Position numbers and translations under genes: made by a program. A model generated the notes under the pieces. That model did no database searches. It had not been told where the DNA came from and was given only the letters and a program-made list of their open reading frames with translations. 5,954 bases of DNA from the NCBI GenBank assembly GCA_947074265.1, contig CAMTPD010000110.1, positions 1 to 5,954 on the forward strand, in the 5' to 3' direction. The stretch's first letter is position 1. Every line of letters starts with the position of its first letter. Below are positions 1-5,954 of the stretch, one piece after another. Source of the DNA: an uncultured Porphyromonadaceae bacterium. Its GTDB lineage: Bacteria > Bacteroidota > Bacteroidia > Bacteroidales > CAMTPD01.

Positions 1-959
1 TCTACTAAGAGTTTAACAATTGCTTTACTGATTTGGTGACCTACTTGTTTTTCAATCCATGCCCATTGGCCATTGGGATTAATTTCAAGAAAAATAAAAT
101 TGTTGTTAGTATCTAAAATAAAATCAATAGCTCCAAATCGCAGACGTAATTTTCTTAAAAGAAGAATACATTTTTCTTTAATGTCATCTGGAATATTTAT
201 TTTAGTGTGTTCTAAAATGGTGCCACCTTGTCGCCAATCAATCTCTGTTTCAGTCATATCTTGTGAGTTGATACGAGTTCCAAAGACTTGTTCTCCTACT
301 ATAGTAACTCTAATGTCTGCTTTCTTCTTAATGTTATTCTGTAAGAATATAGGACAAAAAGTAACCTCCTCTTTAAGGACTTTGTCTCTACCTAATTTGC
401 TAGTGAAAATTACTGATGTTTCAGATGAATCTTCAATAAGTCCTGTTTTTATGGGTTTGATAATAATCTCACCATTAATGCTGCAGATGAAGTCATTGGC
501 TGATTGATAGTAATTTGATATTATTGAGCAAGGGGTATCAAATCCTATTTGTTTAGCAGTAATTAATTGGTATATTTTGTTTTCGGATTCTCTGATAGAG
601 TATAAAGGACTTATCCAATAGGCATCCTGAAGTATTTTGTACACACCTTCTAGAGTATACAAAATCTCATTTTTTAACAAATGCCTTTCAGCATCACTAA
701 TTTCTTTTATATGATTTAGATCTGGTAGTTTAGGGCGTCTGTAATATATGGAGGTGAAGCTTAATAAATTATGTGTTGTCTTGCTTATTTTATCAAATAG
801 AAAGAAGATATTGTTCTTAAAATCAAGAGTGATATTAATAGATACAGTTAATTCTTCTGTGTTAAATCTGTAAAATGATATTTTTCTATCGATTAAACCT
901 TTGACAATAAAATCAGCAGTAATATCATTTTTGTTAGTTATTATAAGTACACTCGTCAT
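1..959 (-). CDS. ATP-grasp graspetide (omega-ester peptide) ligase, C-terminus cut by window edge
   Basis: Read by hand on the minus strand from ATG (959-957); the frame stays open for 319 codons to the window edge, so only the extreme C-terminus is missing. Seen in the translation: a beta-strand start MTSVLIIT; YYRRPKLP (residues 72-79); RESENK..QL (123-132); IIIKP (165-169), with a candidate ATP-binding Lys at 168; KADIRVTIVG (213-222), containing the D-x-R found in this family; DWR (241-243); FGAIDF (275-280) and FLEINPNGQW (290-299), whose acidic and Asn residues match the Mg-ATP site of ATP-grasp enzymes. These are marks of RiPP macrocyclases of the microviridin/plesiocin and 'grasp-with-spasm' (GwsG) type, which phosphorylate Asp/Glu side chains of a precursor and join them to Thr/Ser or Lys. 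Its start lies inside the precursor gene, implying one transcript and probably translational coupling. A GwsG label would need a SPASM radical-SAM partner, which is not visible here. Family call firm, subgroup open. Confidence 0.92.
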   Translation of the reverse strand, partial: MTSVLIITNKNDITADFIVKGLIDRKISFYRFNTEELTVSINITLDFKNNIFFLFDKISKTTHNLLSFTSIYYRRPKLPDLNHIKEISDAERHLLKNEILYTLEGVYKILQDAYWISPLYSIRESENKIYQLITAKQIGFDTPCSIISNYYQSANDFICSINGEIIIKPIKTGLIEDSSETSVIFTSKLGRDKVLKEEVTFCPIFLQNNIKKKADIRVTIVGEQVFGTRINSQDMTETEIDWRQGGTILEHTKINIPDDIKEKCILLLRKLRLRFGAIDFILDTNNNFIFLEINPNGQWAWIEKQVGHQISKAIVKLLV

Positions 960-1254
960 CGCTTTCTATATTTGAAAAAGTTTTAGTTGCAAGCATAAGG
1001 TCTATACACGAATCACTATCTTCTCTAGCAACGCGTGTTTCTGTAGTAATGCAATAATTCATATTATCATCAGAACCTTCGCCTTGTACTTTTGTGAATG
1101 TTTCTAGAGAAAGAGTATGTGAATCTAAGTCAATAGCTGGAATTATTGAGTTTCTAATTTCTACCACGCTCAAAGCTAGCTCATGGTTGTAACGAAATTT
1201 ATTTTCTTGGCTTTTACTTTGCTTTGTTGTATAGTTTAAAATTAATGGTCGCAT
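934..1254 (-). CDS. Candidate multi-core graspetide precursor peptide (three 19-residue T-x-T...E..D repeats)
   Basis: A 106-residue peptide with no signal sequence or Gly-Gly cleavage site visible. Residues 1-51 (starting MRPLILNY) look like a leader. Residues 52-106 hold three tandem units with an exact 19-residue period, starting at T52, T71 and T90. In every unit Thr is at positions 1 and 3, Glu at 8 and Asp at 11: T52/T54/E59/D62, T71/T73/E78/D81 and T90/T92/E97/D100. A Thr pair followed by an acidic pair is what graspetide ligases link into nested side-chain esters, so each unit is inferred to be one core. Cys occurs once per unit (C68, C83, C102). The stop overlaps the start of the ATP-grasp ligase by 26 nt, the usual precursor-enzyme neighbourhood. 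The start is preceded by TTAAGTAAGT, only a weak ribosome-binding signal. The core has no microviridin TxKYPSD motif. I do not recognise a named precursor family; the assignment rests on the repeats plus the neighbour. Confidence 0.85.
   Translation of the reverse strand: MRPLILNYTTKQSKSQENKFRYNHELALSVVEIRNSIIPAIDLDSHTLSLETFTKVQGEGSDDNMNYCITTETRVAREDSDSCIDLMLATKTFSNIESDDECTYNN
939..1101 (-). repeat. Three tandem 19-residue core repeats in the precursor (protein-level repeat)
   Basis: The units are residues 52-70 (TFTKVQGEGSDD...), 71-89 (TETRVAREDSDS...) and 90-106 (TKTFSNIESDDE..., two residues short). Only Thr1, Thr3, Glu8 and Asp11 are invariant; Val5 and Ser10 are shared by units 1 and 2, and Cys13 by units 2 and 3. 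The DNA of the units has diverged, so the period is kept by selection on the peptide and not by recent duplication. Confidence 0.8.
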
Positions 1255-1458
1255 ACTTACTTAAGATAATTACTTTAATAATAGATATGTTTTTAGAGGG
1301 TATTAACTCTGATTGCTAATTTAGTAACTTCTTTCTCATAATTACTGTTTTATTTACTCATAATTGCATGTATTTGATTTGTTTCAACCTTTAGATTCCT
1401 ATAAAGATGTAAGGGTCAGTGTATTAGCAGTTCGAAAACTGTAGAATATGAATAAATA
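1255..1458. other. AT-rich intergenic leader region upstream of the graspetide cassette
   Basis: This 204-bp stretch lies between the tRNA terminator and the precursor start and must hold the cassette's promoter if that is local. I found no good match to TTTG-N19-21-TAnnTTTG on the minus strand and no convincing small gene; the ATG-initiated frames are only a few codons long. The one structured element is a pair of 9-bp direct repeats (listed separately). Confidence 0.5.
1335..1365. promoter_or_regulatory. Pair of 9-bp direct repeats (CTCATAATT), 22-bp period, possible operator
   Basis: CTCATAATT occurs at 1335-1343 and again at 1357-1365. On the minus (coding) strand these read AATTATGAG, and the similarity extends weakly on both sides. 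They lie about 80-110 nt upstream of the precursor start. Two 9-bp direct repeats about two helix turns apart are the layout of LytTR-type and similar dimeric activator sites. That this is an operator is inference; in AT-rich DNA the pair could be chance. Confidence 0.3.
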
Positions 1459-1494
1459 AAAAAGGTCTAGAAACATATATTTCTAGACCTTTTT
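1459..1494 (-). terminator. Intrinsic terminator of the tRNA-Ser gene
   Basis: A perfect 15-bp inverted repeat (arms 1459-1473 and 1480-1494, core AAAGGTCTAGAAA) with a 6-nt loop. It begins 4 nt beyond the tRNA 3' end. Read on the minus strand, the 3' arm ends in a run of T continuing into TTTATTTATT. It should separate the tRNA transcript from the cassette downstream. Confidence 0.85.
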
Positions 1495-1497
1495 CAG

Positions 1498-1582
1498 CGG
1501 AGAGGGAGGGATTCGAACCCCCGGTACCTCGCAGTACAACGGTTTTCAAGACCGCCGCAATCGACCACTCTGCCACCTCTCC
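1498..1582 (-). tRNA. tRNA-Ser (anticodon UGA)
   Basis: An 85-nt class II tRNA on the minus strand. The acceptor stem GGAGAGG pairs with CCTCTCC and is followed by discriminator G, typical of serine tRNAs. The anticodon loop is CTTGAAA with anticodon TGA (1548-1546), closed by GCGGT/ACCGT with one G-U pair. A long variable arm (GTAC/GTAC stem) precedes the T loop TTCGAAT. The 3' CCA is not encoded; GCTG follows in the genome, so CCA must be added after transcription. It reads UCA and, by wobble, other UCN serine codons. Confidence 0.97.
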
Positions 1583-1628
1583 AAAAAGAACTTGTTAGTT
1601 CTGCTCTCGTTTTCTCTCGATTGCGTTG

Positions 1629-1659
1629 CAAAGGTAGTGTTATTTCTTAAACGTGCAAA
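1629..1659 (-). promoter_or_regulatory. Bacteroidota-type promoter of tRNA-Ser
   Basis: The minus strand shows TTTG (1659-1656), a 19-nt spacer, then TACCTTTG (1636-1629), an exact match to the Bacteroidota -33/-7 consensus TTTG-N19-21-TAnnTTTG. Transcription should start a few bases downstream, near 1622, giving a leader of about 40 nt before the tRNA. The -33 box lies inside the inverted repeat at 1655-1692. Confidence 0.8.
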
Positions 1660-1698
1660 CCTTTTTAGCATGTTTTTTGCTAAAAAGGTTGCTTTTTT
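1655..1698. terminator. Inverted repeat downstream of the GH92 gene, possible terminator
   Basis: Arms 1655-1670 (GCAAACCTTTTTAGCA) and 1678-1692 (TGCTAAAAAGGTTGC) pair with one bulged A around a 7-nt loop. The repeat begins 33 bp beyond the GH92 stop codon, the expected place for that gene's terminator. However, the T run (1693-1698) follows it on the plus strand, and read in the GH92 direction no U tract follows the stem. It could be a weak or plus-strand terminator, or only an mRNA 3'-end structure. Confidence 0.5.
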
Positions 1699-1725
1699 AT
1701 CTAATGTGGTGATTCTGAGTGCTGC

Positions 1726-4700
1726 TTATTTTGTACTTTTTTCAGTGCCCCACGACTTGTTAGGCTGTGGACCCATCACGATTTCGAGTGTTCCGCCTTT
1801 GAATAGCTCCGATTGCGGAATTCTAAAGCTAGTGATCGGTTTGCCGTTGAGTTGTACGCGCTGAATGTATTTGTTTTCTTTCGATGCGTTGTGTGCAATG
1901 ATTTCGAGTTTGTCGCCTCGGTTGTACTTGTTGCCGAAATGAATTACTGCTTTCGGGAAGCGGGGAGAGGCGAGTTCGTAGTGTGGTGTTTGGGAGCAAC
2001 CTCCATCGAGTTGGAATAGTCCCAATGCACTCAAGATGTACCAACTGCTCATTTGTCCCAGATCTTCGTCGCCCGGATAGGCATCGTAAGGGGTGGTACC
2101 GTAGTATTGTTCTTGAATGGCGCGACTCCATTTTTGTGTAAGCCATGGTGCTTTTGCCCAGTTGAAGAGGTAGGCTACCTGCATGGAGGTTTGATTTCCC
2201 TGGTTTACGGGGAAGTCGCCGAAGTTGTCGCCTGCTGCGTTGAAGTTGGCCCGTGCAGATTTTGCCATTGCGCTATCGAGACGACCTACGAATCGTTCTT
2301 GTCCGATTGCAGCAACAAGTCCTTCGGGATCGTGCGGTGCAAACCAACTGTAGTTGAATGCGTTTCCTTCTACAAAGCCGGGTGTGTGATAGGGATCGAA
2401 CGGTTCTATCCAATTGCCTTGCTCGTCTTTAGGTCGAATAAAGCCCGATTTCGGATCGAGTAGGTTCTTCCAGTTTTCCGATCGCTTGAGGAAATACGCA
2501 TAATCGTCTTCTTTACCCAAGGCTTTTGCCATTTGCGCGGCGCACCAGTCGTCGTATGCATATTCGAGCGTATTCGAAACATAGCCTTTTCCCTGTGGAA
2601 TGTAGCCGTATTCCATGTATGGAACTAGGTGTTCTACCCCCACGGTACCTCCTCCGGGATGGCGTTGAGGCGGAGTGGTAAGCATTTTCTTGATACCGGT
2701 ATATGCCGTATCGAGGCTGAAGGATCGGATACCGCTTTGCCAAGCGCCCATGATTTGAGAGGCTACGTGCATGGCAACCATCACGCCGGTGTGTTCGATA
2801 CCTGCGGGATCGGTATTGTACCATCCGCTGTTTTTATAGAGTTCGATGGCAGAGTGCGCCCATGTTTCGGATAGCTCCGGTGCCATGAGGTTGAAGAGTT
2901 GTTGGTTGTCCCAAAACGTATTCCAATATTCACCGCTTACGATGTAGCGTTCGGGATCGGGGAGTTGTTTGATGTTTTCTTCCTCGTCGGTGTACCTTCC
3001 ATCGTAATCGCTCCAGATTGCTTTCGCTGCCAAGGCTCGGTAGAGATTGGTATAGAACTTGCATTTTTGTAAGTAATCGTCGGTTTCGATTTCGATGCGA
3101 CTGAGGTAGTCGTTCCAAATGGAGCGTGAGTTTTGTACTACGGCTTCGAAGTCCCATCCGAAAGGTTGCGCGAGTTCTTGCAGCAGGTTGTTGCGAGCAC
3201 CATTGAGGTCGACCAGTGAAACAGACGATCTAACGAGGATCTCTTCTTGATCAGTGGTGTTGAAATTGACCGAGATACCCATGTCTCCTTTGCCTTGCAA
3301 TTGGGTAATGTTGGAGACAACCTTGTCTGCAGTGGCATGTTGGTGGTTGCGATTCCAATTGCCGATGTAACCGGTTACGGGTTCTACCCCTTCGTTGGTC
3401 CATCCGTCTACCGATTGAAACGGTTTGCTAAACTCAAATACGAAGTAAACCGTATAGTTTTGTTCGAGGGAATAGCCGGTAAAGGCATTGTAGTAGGTTG
3501 CAAACCCTTCGATGGTGTGATCGGAGACGCACGTGATCTCGGCATTTACCAAGTTGTGCGGATATTCGTTGGGTGTGAAAAGGTCGATCAAGATGCGTGC
3601 CTGCTCGTGTTTGGGGAATGTATAGCGTTGCAATGCCGCACGACGGGTAGAGGTGACTTCGGCTTTGATCTTTGTGTCTGTCATAAATACCGAATAGTGT
3701 CCTACTCGTGCTTCTTCCGAACTTTTATCGATGCGTGAGCGATAGCCTTCGTCGGGCTGGGTTTCTCGTCCGGGTGTTGTTTGCAAAGCTCCGCAAGTAG
3801 GTTGCACAACGGGGCCGGTCATGGTCCAGTCGCAAAAGTGATTGAAGCCTGCAATGTTTTCGATCGAGTATTCGTATCCGGCTTTCCATGTCTCGTCTTG
3901 ATTGTCGGGGGCAATTTGCACCATTCCGAAAGGAAGTGTAGGTCCCGGTTTAAACATCCAACGCGAATTGCCCGTACCCATAAGCAGATCGACAAAATCT
4001 GCCGGTTGATGTAACGCTCCTTTGCTGCGTTCGATGGAGCCTTTGTAGAGCGTATTCCCCTGCTCCGTAACCACGATATTGAGTTTCTCTTTTTGCTTTT
4101 TACCTGTCAGTGCGGGAAGATCGATCTCCTGAATGGTTTTGCCTGGTTCGATGCGTTTGGTTACAGCGGGATAACCTTCGATCTTGAATGTAAGATCGGT
4201 GGGACGGTCAAACTGAACGAGGTCGAAAAGGATGGGTTGTTTGCGGTTGCCGGATGAAGCGTTTGCGTATTCGAAAGGCGCTGCTTTTACGTCTTTGATG
4301 AGGGTAGATGTGGCATTGGAGGCTAAAACCGCATCAGGAGCAGTCAATGCAATGTGGTCGAATTGAACAGATCCTCCTTTTACAATACCCATGCGGATGG
4401 TGTTCATTCCTTGCTTGAGCCATGCAGAAGGAAACCGGGCATTGATTTCTTTTGTAGACGCATTGAGATCGTACTCTTGTCGATGCCCGTTGATTTCGAT
4501 GCGGAGGGTCGTTGCATGTTGGTTGTTTACCTAGGTAAAAGCTATCAGGAACGTACTTTCTCCTTTGGATGGAGCTTTGCTGAGGTCGAAGTAAAACGAT
4601 GGAAAGTGTCGCGGGTGAAAACCTGCCCAATAACCGCCACCGCCCCAAGAGTCCATTGGTCCGGGAAGTGCATAAGGCCAGTGTTTTGCCGGTGTAGAAT

Positions 4701-4905
4701 ATCCGACATAGTAGGCATGTTCTCCGCCAAAGGTGGCAAGGAAGCTGGTCTTTTGATCGGGATAGAGGGCAAACTCTGACGAATTGTTGTCTGCTATGCC
4801 GATGTTGAATAATGCCGTATGATTGTGTGCCGTAATGGTAGTGGTGGCACATAGAAAGGTTGCGCAGAGCGTGCCTGTCGCAAGTGTTTTGTTAAGTCGT
4901 TTCAT
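1726..4905 (-). pseudogene. Secreted GH92 alpha-mannosidase-like glycosidase, interrupted by an in-frame amber codon
   Basis: One continuous frame of 1,059 codons, broken only by TAG at codon 125. Residues 1-26 form a signal peptide (MKRLNK, hydrophobic core, cut near TITA/HNH), so the product would be exported. Residues about 27-190 form a beta-rich module that recalls the carbohydrate-binding domain III of PL4 rhamnogalacturonan lyases (FYFDL..., TTLRIEING); this is a tentative likeness. GH92 begins near residue 305 with LLMGTGNSRW and GPTLPFGMVQIAPD. The (alpha/alpha)6 part carries TLEYAYDDW, EGNAFNYSW and PGDEDLGQMSSWY. By family knowledge, the Glu of EGNA (E846) is the acid and the two Asp of GDED (D946, D948) assist the base; both are present and about 100 residues apart. 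GH92 enzymes are calcium-dependent, inverting exo-alpha-mannosidases acting on N-glycans or yeast mannan. The position usually reading (G)NEP is GNQT here, so linkage specificity is uncertain. With the stop, translation yields a 124-residue fragment; the 893-codon remainder has an internal ATG at 4407 but no signal peptide. No SusC/D genes adjoin it. Confidence 0.88.
4531..4533 (-). other. In-frame amber (TAG) codon 125 of the GH92 gene
   Basis: On the minus strand the reading is ...CTG ATA GCT TTT ACC TAG GTA AAC AAC CAA CAT GCA..., i.e. LIAFT-stop-VNNQHA. The same frame continues into the whole catalytic region with no shift. One base change (for example from CAG, AAG, GAG or TCG) is enough to explain it, so it is a point nonsense mutation, a sequence error or a suppressed stop, and not a frameshift. 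Confidence 0.9.
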
Positions 4906-4925
4906 GGTACAGGTCTAGTAAAGTT

Positions 4926-4970
4926 AAAAAAGACCGATACTCAGACGCTTCTGATGTACTCGGCCTTTTT
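4926..4970 (-). terminator. Bulged terminator-like hairpin between msrBA and the GH92 gene
   Basis: On the minus strand AAAAAGGCCGA pairs with TCGGTCTTTTT (one G-U wobble). After a short internal loop, TCAGA pairs with TCTGA around a 4-nt AGCG loop. A run of six T follows the 3' arm, as in a rho-independent terminator for msrBA, whose stop lies about 38 bp upstream. On the plus strand the wobble becomes an A-C mismatch, so the structure favours minus-strand RNA. Only about 20 nt separate the T run from the GH92 start codon. Confidence 0.65.
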
Positions 4971-5007
4971 CTTTTGTTTAGGATATAATATCGGAATTGA
5001 CTAAATA

Positions 5008-5952
5008 CTAGTCAAAGATTTTCTTATACGAGTGACAATAAGGAGTGGTTCCCTTATGGTCGTAATAGTCTTGATGGTATGCCTCTGCACTCCAGAAAGG
5101 TTCGGCTTTGCGTACTTGTGTAGCTACGTCGTATCCTTTGTCGCGCAATATATTGATATATTTCTCAGCAATTGCTTTTTGGGCATCGTTTTTTACAAAG
5201 ATCACAGAAATGTATTGTGGGCCGATGTCGGGTCCTTGTCCGTCTTTTTGAGTGAAGTCGTGCGTTTCGAAAAACAATTTCACAAGATCTTCGTAACTGG
5301 TTTCATCCGGATTGTAAACTACTTCGGTAGTTTCGATATGTCCGGTTGTTTTGGTGCAAACATCTTTATAACTCGGATTGTCAACGTGTCCGCCCATAAA
5401 GCCGACGGTTGTTTCCATTACTCCTTTGGCTTTGTTGAAGTAGTATTCGGTACCCCAAAAGCAACCTGAAGCAAAGTATGCTGTGTCTGGTTTGATAAAA
5501 TTCATAGATATTGAGTTTACGCAATGACGTGTGTTCTTATCGGTAAAACCTTCTCCCAAGAATACATGTCCGAGGTGTGCATTGCAATTGGTACATACAA
5601 TCTCGGTGCGCATTCCGTCGGGATCGGGAATTCGTGTTACGGCTCCGGGTATTTCTTCATCGAATGAAGGCCAACCACAGTGAGACTCAAACTTATCTTC
5701 CGATCTGTATAGAGCAGCGCCACATTGCTTACACGTATAAATACCCTGTTCTTTGTTGTTGAGGTATTGACCTGTAAAAGGGCGCTCGGTTCCTTTGTGA
5801 ATGATGACTCTTTCCTCTTCAGGGGTAAGAGTGCGGTGTTGTTTCGATTTCATAGTAGCGTCTTGTTGTTGATCTGCTCCAAAAGAAGCAGCAATTCCTG
5901 CAAAACAAGCGATAAAAAACAAAACAGCCAAATAAAATAGTTGCTTTCTCAT
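5008..5952 (-). CDS. msrBA: Exported bifunctional peptide methionine sulfoxide reductase MsrB-MsrA
   Basis: A complete 314-residue protein that reduces methionine sulfoxide in proteins, with MsrB acting on the R and MsrA on the S epimer. The N-terminus (MRKQLFYLAVLFFIACFAG) is a signal sequence; cleavage could fall near A26, or FIAC at C16 could act as a weak lipobox, so periplasmic or lipid-anchored export is inferred. MsrB covers about residues 40-155: zinc ligands C74/C77 and C120/C123, HCGWPSF with candidate resolving C92, and catalytic C144 in RHCVNS. MsrA covers about 157-314: GCFWGTE with catalytic C164, TTGHIETTEV, and a late Cys (C306, PYCHS) fitting the resolving cysteine. All expected residues are present and the length suits a fused exported enzyme. 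The start codon lies two bases from the window edge, so its ribosome-binding site and promoter are not visible. The likely role is repair of oxidised envelope proteins. Confidence 0.96.
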   Translation of the reverse strand: MRKQLFYLAVLFFIACFAGIAASFGADQQQDATMKSKQHRTLTPEEERVIIHKGTERPFTGQYLNNKEQGIYTCKQCGAALYRSEDKFESHCGWPSFDEEIPGAVTRIPDPDGMRTEIVCTNCNAHLGHVFLGEGFTDKNTRHCVNSISMNFIKPDTAYFASGCFWGTEYYFNKAKGVMETTVGFMGGHVDNPSYKDVCTKTTGHIETTEVVYNPDETSYEDLVKLFFETHDFTQKDGQGPDIGPQYISVIFVKNDAQKAIAEKYINILRDKGYDVATQVRKAEPFWSAEAYHQDYYDHKGTTPYCHSYKKIFD

Positions 5953-5954
5953 AT

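Noticed and set aside
73..507. 144-codon plus-strand open frame
   Set aside because: It lies wholly antisense to the ATP-grasp ligase, whose minus-strand translation shows family motifs throughout. The plus-strand product resembles nothing and has no plausible start signal.
939..1101. Microviridin or plesiocin family assignment, or a CRISPR-like DNA repeat
   Set aside because: No TxKYPSD or TTxxxxEE motif is present, and the 19-residue period exists only at protein level; the DNA of the units has diverged.
1592..1864. 90-codon plus-strand open frame across the tRNA promoter and the GH92 3' end
   Set aside because: It runs through the promoter boxes, an inverted repeat and the antisense of the GH92 C-terminus, and has no recognisable product.
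4407..4533. Frameshift as the cause of the GH92 interruption, or two separate genes
   Set aside because: Reading straight through the TAG keeps the same frame and gives a continuous module (TFLIAFT-stop-VNNQHATTLRI). No insertion or deletion is needed, and the start at 4407 falls inside the module.
4531..4533. Pyrrolysine or other programmed recoding at the TAG
   Set aside because: No recoding element or pyrrolysine gene is visible, the position is in a structural module and not an active site, and other genes here also use TAG as a normal stop (msrBA).
4334..4852. 172-codon minus-strand open frame bridging the GH92 amber codon
   Set aside because: It is in another frame. Its product is rich in Arg, His and Cys with no domain, while the GH92 frame on both sides of the stop is coherent. 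It is a shadow, not a bridging gene.
5032..5469. 145-codon plus-strand open frame
   Set aside because: Antisense to the MsrA domain, whose catalytic and resolving cysteines are clear on the minus strand.

Overview
The window looks like chromosomal DNA from a member of the order Bacteroidales (Bacteroidota). Three things point there: an exact TTTG-N19-TAnnTTTG promoter of the Bacteroidota sigma-ABfr type in front of the tRNA gene, an exported MsrB-MsrA fusion, and a large secreted GH92 glycosidase. The genus cannot be resolved. All four protein genes and the tRNA gene lie on the minus strand.

Right part, moderate GC (1726-5954): a complete MsrB-MsrA methionine sulfoxide reductase with a signal sequence (5008-5952) is followed by a bulged terminator-like hairpin (4926-4970). 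Next comes a 1,059-codon secreted GH92 alpha-mannosidase-like gene (1726-4905). A single in-frame amber codon (4531-4533) separates its signal peptide and the first part of its N-terminal module from the otherwise intact catalytic region.

Middle (1459-1698): a tRNA-Ser(UGA) gene with its own promoter (1629-1659) and a perfect 15-bp terminator hairpin (1459-1494). A second inverted repeat (1655-1692) lies behind the GH92 gene and overlaps the tRNA promoter.

Left part, visibly AT-rich (1-1458): this is the most interesting region. A 106-residue peptide (934-1254) carries three copies of a 19-residue repeat in its C-terminal half, each with Thr at 1 and 3, Glu at 8 and Asp at 11. It overlaps by 26 nt an ATP-grasp ligase (1-959, cut by the left edge at residue 319) of the type that makes graspetides (omega-ester or omega-amide cross-linked RiPPs). 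The two genes form a precursor-plus-macrocyclase cassette. The repeats give a clear prediction of three cross-linked cores from one precursor. Further maturation, export or radical-SAM genes, if present, would lie beyond position 1. The cassette starts directly beyond the 3' end of the tRNA gene and differs in base composition from the other side, which fits an acquired accessory operon.
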